DNA from: Xanthostigma xanthostigma
Taxonomy: Eukaryota > Arthropoda > Insecta > Raphidioptera > Raphidiidae
Direction: 5' to 3'
Length of the DNA stretch: 64,000 nucleotides
NCBI GenBank assembly: GCA_963575645.1
Contig: OY754473.1
Location: forward strand, 5,952,001 to 6,016,000
In this document: positions 1-10,146 of the stretch, piece after piece
Layout: every line of letters begins with the position of its first letter
Numbering within the stretch: the first letter of the stretch is position 1
The notes under the pieces: model-generated
Seen by the model: only the letters and a program-made list of their open reading frames with translations
Database searches by the model: none
Told to the model about the DNA's origin: nothing
Position numbers and translations under genes: made by a program

Positions 1-90
1 TTCGGCTTCGCTCGAATTTCTAGATTACCGCCGTTTTTTCGTCGACTTACGTTGCTAAAGTTGATATCCACGAAAAGCGCTTAACATTAA
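1..90 (-). mobile_element. Heli-2 3' fragment, cut by window edge
   Basis: Reverse-complement match to the 3' half of the short Heli-2 elements seen complete at 49309-49562 (shared words: AAGCGCTTTTCGTGG, GTCGACGAAAAAACGGCGG). The CTAG terminus lies outside the window and the 5' half is missing. Confidence 0.6.
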
Positions 91-187
91 AATTGGTATA
101 GTAAGCTATCCTTAAAAGTTAAAAGATAGACATATGCCATCGCGGACTTTTCTGTAAATCTATAAAAGAGGACAATTCCACCATACA

Positions 188-678
188 TCATATATATTAA
201 TACGCTAAGGTTAAGATGTTTGCCTCCCTTTTTAGACAAAAACTCACAATTTCTCCACATAAATTATATATCATTTTACAGATAATTGCTTGCTCTACTG
301 ACATCGACAACTAAAATATTTATTATTGCTTTTGTTTTTGTAAATTAATTAATTATTAGCAACGTTGAACAACGTCTGCCATCTGACGCCTAAACAGCGA
401 GCAACGCTGAACAACGTCACAGCAATGCTGCATGATGCCATGTGACGGCTTAGCTTAACGCTTTTGCTACTTGCGCCTCTATATGACAATTTTAGTAAAA
501 TATTTCTTCGATCTGTCATTTGAGCTTCATATTCTAATACAACAAAAAGAAGAACGTTATAAGCAGTGTGCAAAATTAGAAACGAATTGAATACCTGCAA
601 TCATATTTATAAAATAATTTTGTAATGTGATAATTATTATGCTTATTTAGTGCGAATAATTCGCACAGGTCACACTAG
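188..678 (+). mobile_element. Non-autonomous Helitron, Heli-1 copy 1 (internally deleted)
   Basis: Begins TC and ends CTAG between a host A (187) and T (679), the Helitron insertion signature. Just before the end is the hairpin GTGCGAATAATTCGCAC. Compared with the ~600-bp copies at 16.2, 28.7 and 48.6 kb it lacks about 110 bp of the central repeated segment. No Rep/helicase coding. The open frame at 349-600 on the minus strand is a by-product of this repeat. Confidence 0.85.
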
Positions 679-815
679 TTGTTTTGTTATATCTCAAAGG
701 GATTGGGCAGCGTTTTCGACGAAAGCTCCGAGTCGGCTTGATTTTTTTTGGACATCTTCAACAATTACACAACAACAATTAGACAAAACATTAATGAACG
801 ACTTCAATATGTAAA

Positions 816-1193
816 TACCTCAAAACAGAGTCAACAATTATCAAATTCGATGTCAACAATGAAACGTTCATTGTTGGCGCCACGATGCAATAATAGAAAC
901 ATTTATTCTTCCAACAATGCAATTGTCCGTGACTCAAAACCGAATTTTCCACTATCGTGGCGGGTGGGTTATAACGGCCTTATACGCGGTTTTGTCCTGT
1001 TGTTAATCGAATATTTTCGTACCTCAAAACAGGATCAACAATGAAACGTTCTTTGTTGGCGCCACGGTACAACAATAGAAACATTTATTGTTCCAACACT
1101 GCAATTGTCAAAACCGAATCTTCCACTATCGCGGCGGATGGGTTATAACGGCCTTATACGCGGTCTTGTCCCGTTGTTAATCGAATATTTTCG
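816..1193 (+). repeat. Direct tandem duplication, ~200 + ~175 bp
   Basis: Two adjacent units both start TACCTCAAAACAG and end TCGAATATTTTCG. The first (816-1018) has about 25 extra bases near its start. Both contain TTGTTGGCGCCACG and TATAACGGCCTTATACGCGG. Frames at 748-1044 and 1105-1326 run through the units but show no recognisable protein. Confidence 0.75.
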
Positions 1194-1520
1194 TCGCAGA
1201 TTGTTCGCTACAATGTTCGACTGTAGCGCTGCAATGAGCCGGAGTTCGAACTGTCCCGCGAGCGTAACATATAAACGCAATTATAATCTGTTGTTGAAGT
1301 GTCACGGCGTTCACCTGACTTTATGACGTAGAGATAGATAAAACGCATACACACACTCTCATAGTCTACTTACCGTACTTGACTGCATTCTGCAGTTTAG
1401 TGTAGTCTATGATTATAGTATTCGATATAAATAATCGACTAGCGAATGATAGTGGCCATGGATCCTTTGGGCCATCTATATATTTAAAACACAAGCCCTA
1501 AATCTCTATATATCTCTATA
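1194..1520. other. No feature seen
   Basis: Mixed-composition sequence without coding signal, recognisable repeat or RNA gene. Confidence 0.5.
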
Positions 1521-2014
1521 CTAGCGGCCCTGTACGTGCTTCGCTACGTATAAAGTGAAATAATAAAACAATTTAATTGGAACATCTATCTGTCTATTTT
1601 ATTAATTGCTAGCTATTTTAAAATATACATGGGCGTATATTATGTGTGTATGTCGAGCACTCCGGCTGCGCCGTCGTGCCGAGCAGTTTTAAACGATATT
1701 CAGTTTTTTTACATCCTCGATCTAGATATATGGTTGTTAAGTTCGTTGGGCCATCTATTGAATATTCACTCAATCCAGTCAACAGGTATTGCCATCTTAT
1801 ATGGTTGTATTATGACTGTCAAGGAATAGACAAATAATTTGCAATAAAATAATATTGCGACTATAAATTGAAATGTAAGCTATCCTATCTTTCAAGCTGG
1901 GTCGAATTGCACACGGTGTGCAAATCAAATTTAAAATCGGTTCAGTAGTTTAGGAGTTTATCGCGGACAAACATGTGACACGTAATTTTTATAATATATA
2001 TATATAATATAAGA
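1521..2014 (-). mobile_element. Helitron-like non-autonomous element
   Basis: Read on the minus strand it starts TC after an A, has the widespread arthropod phrase AACTACTGAACCGATTTTA near the 5' end, and ends with a GC-rich segment (GTACAGGGCCG) and CTAG followed by T. No coding capacity. The 5' boundary is less certain because it lies in a TA-rich run. Confidence 0.55.
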
Positions 2015-2095
2015 TAGATGTACCAATTCGTAAATGCGCAGGATTACTCCTCTCAACAAATAAATAAACACGTGTAACGGCTAGTCGAAATATAT

Positions 2096-2316
<221 letters not shown>

Positions 2317-2672
2317 TAGAGTTCGAACGCCGATGTCAGGTTGGCGGCGCAACGCGTTTGAGATGCAAATGGCCGTAAATCATACTATTAGATTACCTTT
2401 TAATTGAAGCAAGTAGTTGCGACGCCCACTTATAAGTTTCCTTTGTATATCTGACGCAAATATGAAACACACTTGGCTTGTTTATTAATCTCGCTGGGTA
2501 TTGCTTTACACCCCGCCTTCAATAGATTAAGGTTTCGTAATGACTGCTTGAAAATGAACGCGGGAAATCCTACGTCTTAGGATTAAACGTAATGAGACAG
2601 GATTTGTTACTTCCGGATTAATTAAAATTTGATTCATAGACTTAAACAATATTCACCATTGGACTCCTTATA
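2317..2672. other. No feature seen
   Basis: Unique-looking sequence with no supported gene or repeat. Confidence 0.5.
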
Positions 2673-3239
2673 CAGTATGTAAACACGTAAGGTGCACATT
2701 GGGAAATTAACATTGGGAAAAAATGACTTGAAATGACTTGAAATCTTGTTTTTCAATTTGACAGATAATATTCTTTTGCAAAATGAATGTGTATACTACC
2801 GAAGAAAATATTCAAATGATTACAACATAATTGGACTTTTTTTATTAATGGGACATTAAAATCCCAAAAATACTTAAATATGGTGCGAGATCAAATATCT
2901 CCGCCTATTCGTGTTGAACCTAAAGACATTGGGCCGCTGATTTACCAACGCGCATACGTCAAACCAGTCAGACAATTTTTGAATGAAATGTTTCCAAACA
3001 GATGGATTTGTTTTTTTGTTTTATTTTTGTACAAAAAAATTAAAATAATGATTTTTAAAAGCTTTTTATTTTTAAAAAAGTCAAGTGAAATAAAAATAAA
3101 TCAAAATAAAATAAAAATCCTCAAGACTACCACGATAATTCAATAGAAATAACAATTAATGCAGTCATAGCTGTCTCTGATCCAAGTATTTTTTCCCAAT
3201 GCTAATTTCCCTATGTGCACCTTACGCGTTTACATACTG
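2673..3239 (+). mobile_element. Tc1/mariner-type deletion derivative
   Basis: Terminal inverted repeats of about 55 bp (CAGTATGTAAACACGTAAGG and its mirror) lie between TA dinucleotides at 2671-2672 and 3240-3241, the target duplication of Tc1/mariner elements. At 567 bp it is well short of an autonomous element (usually about 1.3 kb or more), and the interior keeps only scraps of a transposase. Confidence 0.85.
2783..3010 (+). pseudogene. Tc1/mariner transposase remnant
   Basis: Two short pieces are readable. At 2783 a start codon opens MNVYTTEENIQMITT and then stops, typical of a transposase N-terminus. In another frame, 2838-3008 reads FFINGTLKSQKYLNMVRDQ and later PVRQFLNEMFPNRWI, which resembles the part of insect DDE transposases between the first and second catalytic aspartates. 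The usual QQDGAPPH segment is missing and the rest, including the third catalytic residue, is deleted. It sits inside the TA-flanked element and cannot be functional. The family call is from remembered motif patterns. Confidence 0.6.
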
Positions 3240-3240
3240 T

Positions 3241-3268
3241 ATGTAGGTAACCATGGCAACGATTAACA
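3241..3268 (+). repeat. W-element upstream fragment with X-box-like palindrome
   Basis: GTAACCATGGCAAC at 3247-3260 plus flanks matches the upstream region of the W elements at 17.68, 18.77 and 23.55 kb. It is cut off by the mariner on the left and the Penelope-like element on the right. Confidence 0.5.
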
Positions 3269-3389
3269 AATATCATAATATTCAAATCTTAGATTAACGT
3301 CTGACTAGAACTCTTTAAAGATATAAAATTATCGACCAATTTTTTCGGACTGTATATTGACAAAAAATTATAAAATTATAATTCAATAG

Positions 3390-3423
3390 ATGACGTTTCG
3401 GTCCGGATTTGGAACTTCTTCAG
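3390..3423 (-). ncRNA. Hammerhead-like motif in PLE-fb1 copy 1, left arm
   Basis: Minus strand reads CTGAAGA, an extra A, the near-stem GTTCC/GGACC (one mismatch) around an AAATCC loop, then GAAAC. The right arm has a decayed plus-strand version near 3773-3803 (CTGACGA ... GAAC). Helix I is not evident, so activity is unlikely for this copy. Confidence 0.4.
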
Positions 3424-3540
3424 AAATAATCTAAAAAATATAAAGATGAATTAGTATCTACTTATTTTCTGATAGAATTATCAGTTGAATTTGACTCTAT
3501 TCAATAAATAGAGTAACTGTGATCCATTGAAGTTAATGAT

Positions 3541-3702
3541 GAGTATTTGGAAAGAATTCCGTGGCATAAGGATCGAAAATGAAGCAATACTGAAAATTTT
3601 TTTAAACTTGTATTTAATACTGACGTTTCGATACGTTTTATATCATCTTCAGTATTGCTTCATTTTCGATCCTTATGCCACGGAATTCTTTCCAAATACT
3701 CT
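3541..3702 (-). repeat. Nested hairpin with its own hammerhead-like loop
   Basis: Nearly perfect ~52-bp arms (AGTATTTGGAAAGAATTCCG and mirror) enclose a 55-nt loop. The loop on the minus strand (3616-3656) reads AATACTGA ... TCAGTATT, containing CTGAAGA, T, the stem GATA/TATC and GAAACGTC. Its sequence is unrelated to the outer element, yet the core is the same. Confidence 0.7.
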
Positions 3703-3913
3703 AGAATTATCAATCTTAATTCTATTAGAAAATAAGTAGATACTAATTCATTTTTATATTTTTTTAAATTATTTCTGACGAAAATCCAAATCCGGACCGA
3801 ACATCTATTATTTTTTGTCAGTCTGAAAAAATTGGTCGATAATTTTATTTCTTTGAAAATATCATAATATTTAATACAAAATAAATACAATAAAATAAAT
3901 TTTAATTAAAATA

Positions 3914-4060
3914 GCCGTGCCAAGAATTTGATTGGCAACCAAATCAATATTTCTTTATTAATACATTATATTATCAAAAATCAAATTTCAATAAAATCCG
4001 CGATGGGTGAAGATCGAGTCAAATCGGGATCTTTAATTAAGACCTGAAGATGTCGTACAA
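3914..4060 (+). repeat. Dispersed repeat shared with 55.06 kb
   Basis: GTGCCAAGA, TTGGCAACCAAATCAAT, TTATTAATACATTATATTAT and GGTGAAGATCGAG recur in the same order at 55055-55200. Partial similarity also at 24.91 kb (GATGGGTGAAGATGAGC). Family not recognised. Confidence 0.7.
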
Positions 4061-4332
4061 ACAATAATATATTAAAATGTAATTTGTTTTATTGTTGAAC
4101 TAGATAATAAGGTTATCTTCTATTGAATAAAAATATACTGGCATTTGTTTTGCAATTTATTTGCAATTACTTTATTACTATTTGCAGTTTCATTCATAAT
4201 AAAACAACAATGACGCTTGATTATTATAGTGTCAAGGCTACAAATCGCTTGAGGTTATTGTTTTTTTTTTATTATGTAACAATGTAAATACAGAAATAGC
4301 TATTATGACTAATGCACGGGATTTTATCATTC

Positions 4333-4392
4333 GAATAGACGCTGATGACCTCAGCTGTTGAGCGTCTATAATTTACAATCTCTCTCTCTCTC
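4333..4392 (+). mobile_element. miniCT retroposon copy 2, 11-bp TSD
   Basis: Body GACGCTGATGACCTCAGCTG ... TTTACAAT followed by a short (CT)n tail, 60 bp in all. It is flanked by the perfect 11-bp repeat TTTTATCATTC at 4322-4332 and 4393-4403. This is the cleanest copy for defining the element's ends. Confidence 0.8.
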
Positions 4393-4403
4393 TTTTATCA
4401 TTC

Positions 4404-4780
4404 AAGCTCCACAGCCCGCGTCTATTAATTTTAGATCAAAATTCTCGCATCAAGTGCGTTTTTGATGTAAAACATCTGAAGGCGCGTTTGGATGGGTGTA
4501 AAAGCATGCAAGTGGCGCCACGCTGTTCACGGGACGTGTTTCAGTTGCCCTTGCTGTGTGTGTAAGCATTGGACGACTGTGTGTTAGTGCTTGTTGTGTG
4601 AGTGCGTTTCGGTGTGGCGCTTGTCGATATGTTTAATTTAGTTGGTAGAATTTCGCTTAAATCAATGTTTCACATCTGCTGGGCGTCTCGCGACAGCTGA
4701 CGTTTTGTTTTTTTTTTAATCCGAGGCGTGCCAAATGTCTAGTGGTCGTCTGTCAACAGATCGAAACTAGGTAATGTTGG
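4404..4780. other. No gene seen; GC/T-richer patch
   Basis: 4480-4640 is richer in G and T than its surroundings (many GTGTG words). It could be non-coding exon or promoter sequence, but nothing in it identifies a gene. Confidence 0.35.
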
Positions 4781-5347
4781 AAGGTTTGCCTCCCTTTTTA
4801 GAAAAAACCTCACAATTTCTCCACATAAATTATATATCATTTTACAAATAATTGCTTGCTCTACTGACATCGACAACTAAAAAACATATTATTGCTTTTG
4901 TTTTTGTAAATTAATTAAAATACAGCAACGCTGAACAACGTCTGCCATCTGACGGCTTTAATTTTGAAACAACGTCAACACTTCGATCTGTCATCTGACC
5001 TTCATATTGTAATACAACAGACACAATACTGCATACTGCCATCTGACTGCTATAATTTTTAAACAGCGAGCAACGCTGAACAACGTCACAGCAATGCTGC
5101 ATGATGCCATCTGACGGCTTAGCTCAACGCTCTTGCTACTTGCGCCTCAATATGACAATTTTAGTAAAATATTTCTTCGATCTGTCATCTGAGCTTCATA
5201 TTGTAATACAACAAAAAGAAGAACGTTATAAGCAGTGTGCAAAATTAGAAACGAATTGAATACCTGCAATCATATTTAAAAAATAATTTTGTAAAGTGAT
5301 AATTATTATACTTATTTAGTGCGAATAATTCGCACAGGTCACACTAG
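4781..5347 (+). mobile_element. Heli-1 copy 2, 5' end lost
   Basis: Matches Heli-1 from GTTTGCCTCCCTTTTTAG through the hairpin GTGCGAATAATTCGCAC to CTAG (5344-5347) followed by T. The first ~25 bp, including the TC terminus, are replaced by unrelated sequence. Confidence 0.8.
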
Positions 5348-5662
5348 TAATGCATATTCGGATTCAGCGCACTCGAAAACATATTTCTAGAGCTTAGGAT
5401 TTTTTAAGATTGTTAATTCAATGGATATTCCTATATCTAAAATCTCGCTAAACATATCTGTAGCTAAAAATCTATTGGTTTTTAGGCTATGCGCCCATGA
5501 ACACTTTTTCTTAGTGACCTTTAAACTATAAAATAAAACCATTTTCGATCAATTTAACCGAGAACCAAATCCCATAAGGCTTGTGCAGGGTCAGTAGAAC
5601 TTTTGACACGTAATTAGAAAGATAAATTCAAAGAGGCTATTATGAAGAATTTTTTCACTTTA
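5348..5662. other. No feature seen apart from a short shared word
   Basis: A ~40-bp stretch at 5555-5595 (AACCAAATCCCATAAGGC) recurs with changes at 48000-48045. Otherwise nothing is supported. Confidence 0.4.
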
Positions 5663-5804
5663 TTACATTATTCCAAGATCCCTGGCAGCTGTCCGTCTTG
5701 CGGATATCTTTGAAACTAATTGTTGTGAAGGTATTTCAATGTCGTGATTCAAATATCTTAACGTCGTATGGCCAGTAGCCTTAAACAATGTTTTAATTGG
5801 CTGA
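5663..5804 (-). CDS. Possible terminal coding exon, unknown protein
   Basis: On the minus strand a strong 3' splice-site look-alike (TTTTATTATTTCAG) ends at 5805. It is followed by an open frame of about 47 codons that includes TLFKATGHTTLRYLN and ends KISARRTAARDLGIM, stop. The stop overlaps an AATAAA polyadenylation signal (TAATAAAG). Composition is protein-like (basic C-terminus, no low complexity) and the stretch matches no repeat in the window. No upstream exon is identifiable here and I do not recognise the family. It may be a real last exon, a relic, or chance. Confidence 0.3.
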
Positions 5805-6221
5805 AATAATAAAATATTATTGCACTTTAATAACAAAAAATAAATAAATTTTGAGTGATATATTTTTTCAGGAAATTGCTCCCATTAAAGTCATCTACAA
5901 ATTTACAGGCGCGTTTTCGTCATTAAATAATGATTCCAAATTGCAGCATTGCCGTATACACCCAGAATGTATATATCCAGCGGTAATAATTTGTAAATCT
6001 ACAAGGTAAAGTGGCTTACGGTCAATGTTTTTTTGTAAAACAACGTTAAGGGGAGATATCCAGCTAGGAGCCGGAAAAGAAGGTCATTTTTGTGAATTTT
6101 TTCAAGGAAAACTATGTGAATTTTTGGATTTGGGGTTTTACTATCTAAAAGTATACACATTCAGAAATATTATGTTCATTATTTTTATTTAATAATATCA
6201 AAAATTGACGAGATTATTGTA
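5805..6221. other. No feature seen
   Basis: AT-rich. If the preceding exon is real, this would be intron. Confidence 0.4.
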
Positions 6222-6595
6222 TGATCTTGGGAGCGCCGTAAAAAGATCGGTACCGACTGGCGTTTCTTCAAAAATCATTTAAAACAAAAATATTAAATTA
6301 GTTACTATAATCTATAGTAGGTATCTACTATTGTCATATGATATTTTTTTGGTTACTTAGTTTTTGATTTATAGGCAAAATAATAATTAATTTTTGGTCC
6401 AAAAACCGCTATTTCTGTTCAAACATCCGCCATTTTGTCTTGAATCGATATTTTCAAAATCGGCAAGTACTAGATTATAGTATCTAATTTAATAATATTT
6501 TTATTTATTTTTTTTGTTTTAGATGATTTTTGAAGAAACGCCATTGGGCACCGATTACGCAGATCTTTTTACGGCGCTCCAAAGATCAATTTTTT
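6222..6595. repeat. Foldback element, ~100-bp arms
   Basis: Left arm (6222-6325) and right arm (6465-6592) are inverted copies sharing GGAGCGCCGTAAAAAGATC and TGGCGTTTCTTCAAAAATCA. The loop is ~135 bp. Outer limits and target duplication are not clear. Confidence 0.7.
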
Positions 6596-6884
6596 TACTC
6601 TCCAAATCGGCGAGGTGTCGCATTTCACTTCAAAAAAAATATATATCTGTGTAAAAATTTGCTATAGTTCATTTTGTCTTGTGGCCAAACATTTAATAGC
6701 ATATATATTATGCTTTATTAACGTTTCATGCCACAAGTGTTACGTTTGGTAGATTTTTATTTACGCCCTCCTAAGTTCCAATTGACATAATCCGCGCTGT
6801 CTCTACAGCTATAAATAATTAAAATACCATTGTCGGAACTTACAACGCTTCACTAAAGTCGACTCAGAGGAACATTTGAATGAC

Positions 6885-6990
6885 GTAATATACGCGCCAC
6901 GAATCTAAAAAGTTCGGAAGTTAGTCACAAACAGCGTCGCAAAGGCACAATGTAGCGAGCCGTTGAGACTCCCACCATCTCCCAATACAT
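6885..6990 (+). mobile_element. TA-MITE fragment (left end)
   Basis: Matches the left ~100 bp of the MITEs at 7789-8116 and 43935-44254 (TACGCGCCACGAATCTAAAA, CACAAACAGCGTCGCAAAGG), then diverges. Confidence 0.7.
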
Positions 6991-7014
6991 TCAATACATT
7001 TATTAATTTAAGTT

Positions 7015-7140
7015 TTTTTTTAACATGACCACTACTTCCTATAGTTCATACGCTCCGCTGCCACCTTGCCTCTGTTTCTTTACATGACCACCAGAGTACA
7101 CCAGTGGCGGCGTGGCTTTTTAAGACGTGGTGTTACAAAA
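7015..7140 (+). repeat. Dispersed repeat shared with 50.13 kb
   Basis: TTCATACGCTCCGCTGCCA, CTTGCCTCTGTTTCT and ACACCAGTGGCGGCGTGGC recur in the same order at 50130-50265. Family unknown. Confidence 0.7.
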
Positions 7141-7788
7141 TTAAAAATCAATGAGTTTTCGCAATATCGAAATAATGATATCAAAATGATTTTCCCAGAT
7201 TTTTCTGAGCGATTCTTTTAGTTATAATGGCATCGGGCAGCGATTTTAAAAGCGATTTTCCCCGAAAAATGTTTAAAAATATAGTAAAAATAAATACACA
7301 ATATAAATTTCAGTATTCACGCAAACGATGTTCTTGAAAAAAAATGTTTTTTTTTTTCATTTCTAAATTTACCTCCTGAAATTAACCTTCAGATATAAAA
7401 TTCAACTTTTTATGCTTACGTCTGTATGTGGGCTACCGCACTCTATCTGTACCTATGCCAAATTATAGTTTTTTACGTCAAAGAAAATCGCTTGCGATGG
7501 AAAAGTGCACTGAACTCTAAAAATAGGAATAAATTGTCAGAAAACTTGTGGCACCGACTTTAGACTTTAGAGACCACTTGTGTCGTTCTTTTATCGCTTA
7601 TAAATTAAAATTGATATAGGGAGTGCTTTATGTCGATACTAAACTTTTCTTGAGACATTTATGCAAAAGCATAAAACTGCCATAACTCCGTTTGATCATT
7701 ATTGTGTTATTATCATAATTACCTTTACGTTTATTAGCTTCGAAATGCAATGTATGCATGTATATAGCTACAACTTGGTTCGGCAAAG
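7141..7788. other. No feature seen
   Basis: AT-rich, no repeat found elsewhere in the window, no supported coding. Confidence 0.5.
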
Positions 7789-8116
7789 TATAATACGCGC
7801 CACGGATCTAAAATGTTCGGAAGCTAGTCACAAACAGCGTCGCAAAGGCACATTTTAGAGCCGTTGATACTCCCACCACCTCCCAGCTACCTGCACGAAA
7901 CGTGCGCTCGTCGGTGATTGGACCGTGATCGCTCGTTGCGTTTGTCACTTGTCGCTTTCCTGCTTTAAAGTACAGTCGAGTAAGCTATTGTCAAGTTGTT
8001 ATTGCTATTTGAGTTTTGTTGACTTGCGAGTTTGTAGTTTTTCAACAGGCTGTACAAGCGCAAGCACGCATTCGCATCTAACTTCCGAGGGTTTTAGATT
8101 CGTGGCGCGTATTGTA
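7789..8116 (+). mobile_element. TA-flanked MITE, ~330 bp
   Basis: Inverted termini of about 32 bp (AATACGCGCCACGGATCTAA; right end CGTGGCGCGTATT) with TA-type ends. A second complete copy is at 43935-44254. GC-richer than its flanks. The frame 7925-8158 lies in it and is not a gene. Confidence 0.75.
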
Positions 8117-8551
8117 ACCATGGAAACGACAAATAAAATGTCGGACGAATGTCGTTGAAGATGGCGTCTTCAAATTAACCGAAGGATCCAGAATAAAAAC
8201 ACAATCTCGCAATTTATTGTCGATTCTTTAATCAACTTGAAGTTCCCTTTCAACGAAATTTTTTTCTTCTCAATTCTTTTCAGGGAGCTAAGAGCGCTTC
8301 TGTTTATTTGCAGATATTTACACAAATTTCAAAATATGTTCATTTACACGAAAATATTTTTATCACAATTTTTTTTACAAAAAACATTTTGAATACTTTT
8401 TGTATAATTATTATTTGTAAAATTATAAGGTACTTACAAACGTTCTCTCCACTTTTCATCTTAAATCCTTCCTCATTGCCTATAAAAATGATTAGTTCTG
8501 CTATTATTGTTTTTAAACCTAAAAGTTTAAATCGGTTGTAACTTTTGTATG
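8117..8551. other. No feature seen
   Basis: AT-rich, no supported signal. Confidence 0.5.
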
Positions 8552-8975
8552 TTCAATATTTCGACATTATTAAAAATAAACTTTTTTGTTCAGAAAAATA
8601 GCCTAAATTAGAATATTAAATAATAAATACGAAATATCACCAAAAAATTTATATTGATGCCGTATCTTGTAAACGAAGCTTTACATGAAAAATCCAGTAA
8701 CGTAAAAAATTTTCTTACATAAAATTGTTCAATTTCGGTAACTTGTAAATTTTTCGTATTTTTCCAAATTGCCGAGTTAAGTGATAAAATACAAAATTAC
8801 CATTGAAATCTATATGTACAGAAAGACTTCAACGCGAGATAAGTCGAGTAACCCGAAATAATTATATCGACTGTGGCTCGTCTATTTTCAATATTTCGGC
8901 ATTATTGAAAAGAAACTTTTTTATTCAAAAAAATAAGCTTTATTGAAATATTGAATAATAAATACAAAATTTAAT
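8552..8975 (+). repeat. Diverged direct repeat pair, ~330 bp apart
   Basis: 8552-8640 and 8882-8975 share CAATATTTCG, CATTATT, AAACTTTTTT and ATATTGAATAATAAATAC in order, suggesting an old tandem duplication. Confidence 0.5.
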
Positions 8976-9639
8976 AAAATAAATGTGAGCCCTCGAGGGA
9001 CACTTGCAGATGTGAAACATTTTAAGCGAATATTGCCCTGTAACAAAATTTTGCCCTGTCACTAACGACATTCTAGTAACTAAATATCGCCCTACAACTA
9101 AATTTTACTCTGCAACTGAATGTTGTCTGCGGTTGTCGCTTTTAACAAAAGCCAAGTTATAATCCAACGCATACACAAAGCAAGCATCACGCAATGTCAT
9201 GTAAATTAAATAGCTTCGGGAGAGCTGTAACCGTTTTTAGGCGAGGAAAAAGTATTTGAAATGAAAAGTGCAGCGCAATAACTGTATTTATTTTTTTTGT
9301 GATTTCGTTTAGCATTTAGAAGAGATTTGGGTTATATTTTAATATAATGCGTTGAAGAAATGACTTTTTGACACGGGCTATGTGTTCGTTTACGACCCTC
9401 ATTGAAGGTATCATACAGCACACGCCGTCTTATTGTCTCTATGTTTACACAGGCTGAAACAAAAGAAGTGTTTAATATATACATCTCGTAACAATAACGC
9501 TTATTCGATTTATTGTAGTGCCAAACATAATTTTATTTTCAGCTTTGTTCGGAAGAGTTTATAAACAACAATAATTGCTTACCTACCCACTTAAAATGTT
9601 TTTTTTTATTTTTAGTATTATTTAAAAATAGTGGCCTGC
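8976..9639. other. Mostly featureless; short degenerate TGCCCTGTNAC repeats
   Basis: At 9040-9140 there are four or five imperfect repeats around (A/T)TGCCCTGTAAC. No coding evidence. Confidence 0.4.
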
Positions 9640-9868
9640 AGATCCGGATTCGTCCGAATTTGTAAATTGCCACCGTTTTTTCGTCGACTCGCGTTGCAAA
9701 ATTGGTCTCCACGAAAAGCGCTTTTATTTTAACGCGATAATATTTAGGACCTGAAGGTGTAATCTAAATATTGGTGAACAAAATTTGATTCGGATGAGTA
9801 GTTTTGGAGATTATCTTTTAGATACAAACTTACAAACTTTACCTCTTTATAAGTAATATTAGTATAGA
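9640..9868 (-). mobile_element. Heli-2 copy
   Basis: Minus strand begins TCTATACTAATATTA and continues through the GAGGTAAAGTTTGTAAG, AATATT and GCGCTTTTCGTGGAGACC words of the family. The 3' end lacks a clean CTAG (GGATCTGCAGG instead). Confidence 0.75.
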
Positions 9869-9871
9869 CCG

Positions 9872-10146
9872 CAGGGGTCGGCAACCTTTTGAGACGGAAG
9901 TGTCAAAAGTTACAATTTACATAATTGCCTAGTTTTTAAAGTATTTGCTTATAAGTATAGGTATAATATAGGTATATATCCGAGGACGACACGTCGCGAC
10001 GGGGGCTGTGCGGGTGAGACGCGAATGGAAATGGCTGAGAGATAGACATGGTACTCAATCATGGATCGATTGGACGATTTTTAAGGGTTTATATAATAAA
10101 ATAATATTTTTTTTGCGTATGGAACTGGAGAGCCGCAGGTAGCCGC
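9872..10146 (+). mobile_element. hAT-like MITE (CAGGGGTCGGCAACC family)
   Basis: Starts CAGGGGTCGGCAACCTTTTG directly beside the 5' end of the Heli-2 copy and contains GGACGACACGTCGCGACG. The right end (GAGAGCCGCAGGTAGCCGC) is a decayed inverted copy. A reversed copy lies at 34198-34510. Confidence 0.65.

Larger units (their letters stand above)
3283..3857 (-). mobile_element. PLE-fb1 copy 1: palindromic Penelope-like element, 14-bp TSD
   Basis: Flanked by the perfect 14-bp repeat AATATCATAATATT (3269-3282 and 3858-3871). Arms of about 150-190 bp are inverted copies of each other (ATTATCGACCAATTTTT and its mirror). Only one end carries the extra ~35-nt tail (CTTAGATTAACGTCTG...), so the element is asymmetric, unlike a DNA transposon. 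Each arm holds a hammerhead-like core. A second hairpin (3541-3702) lies in the centre. Related insertions: 35.96, 54.56, 60.40 and 62.02 kb. Confidence 0.7.

Noticed and set aside
349..600. 83-codon frame, with similar frames at 4911, 16131, 28947, 48642 and 48797
   Set aside because: All lie in Heli-1 copies and shift or break between copies. The similarity is of DNA, not of a maintained protein.
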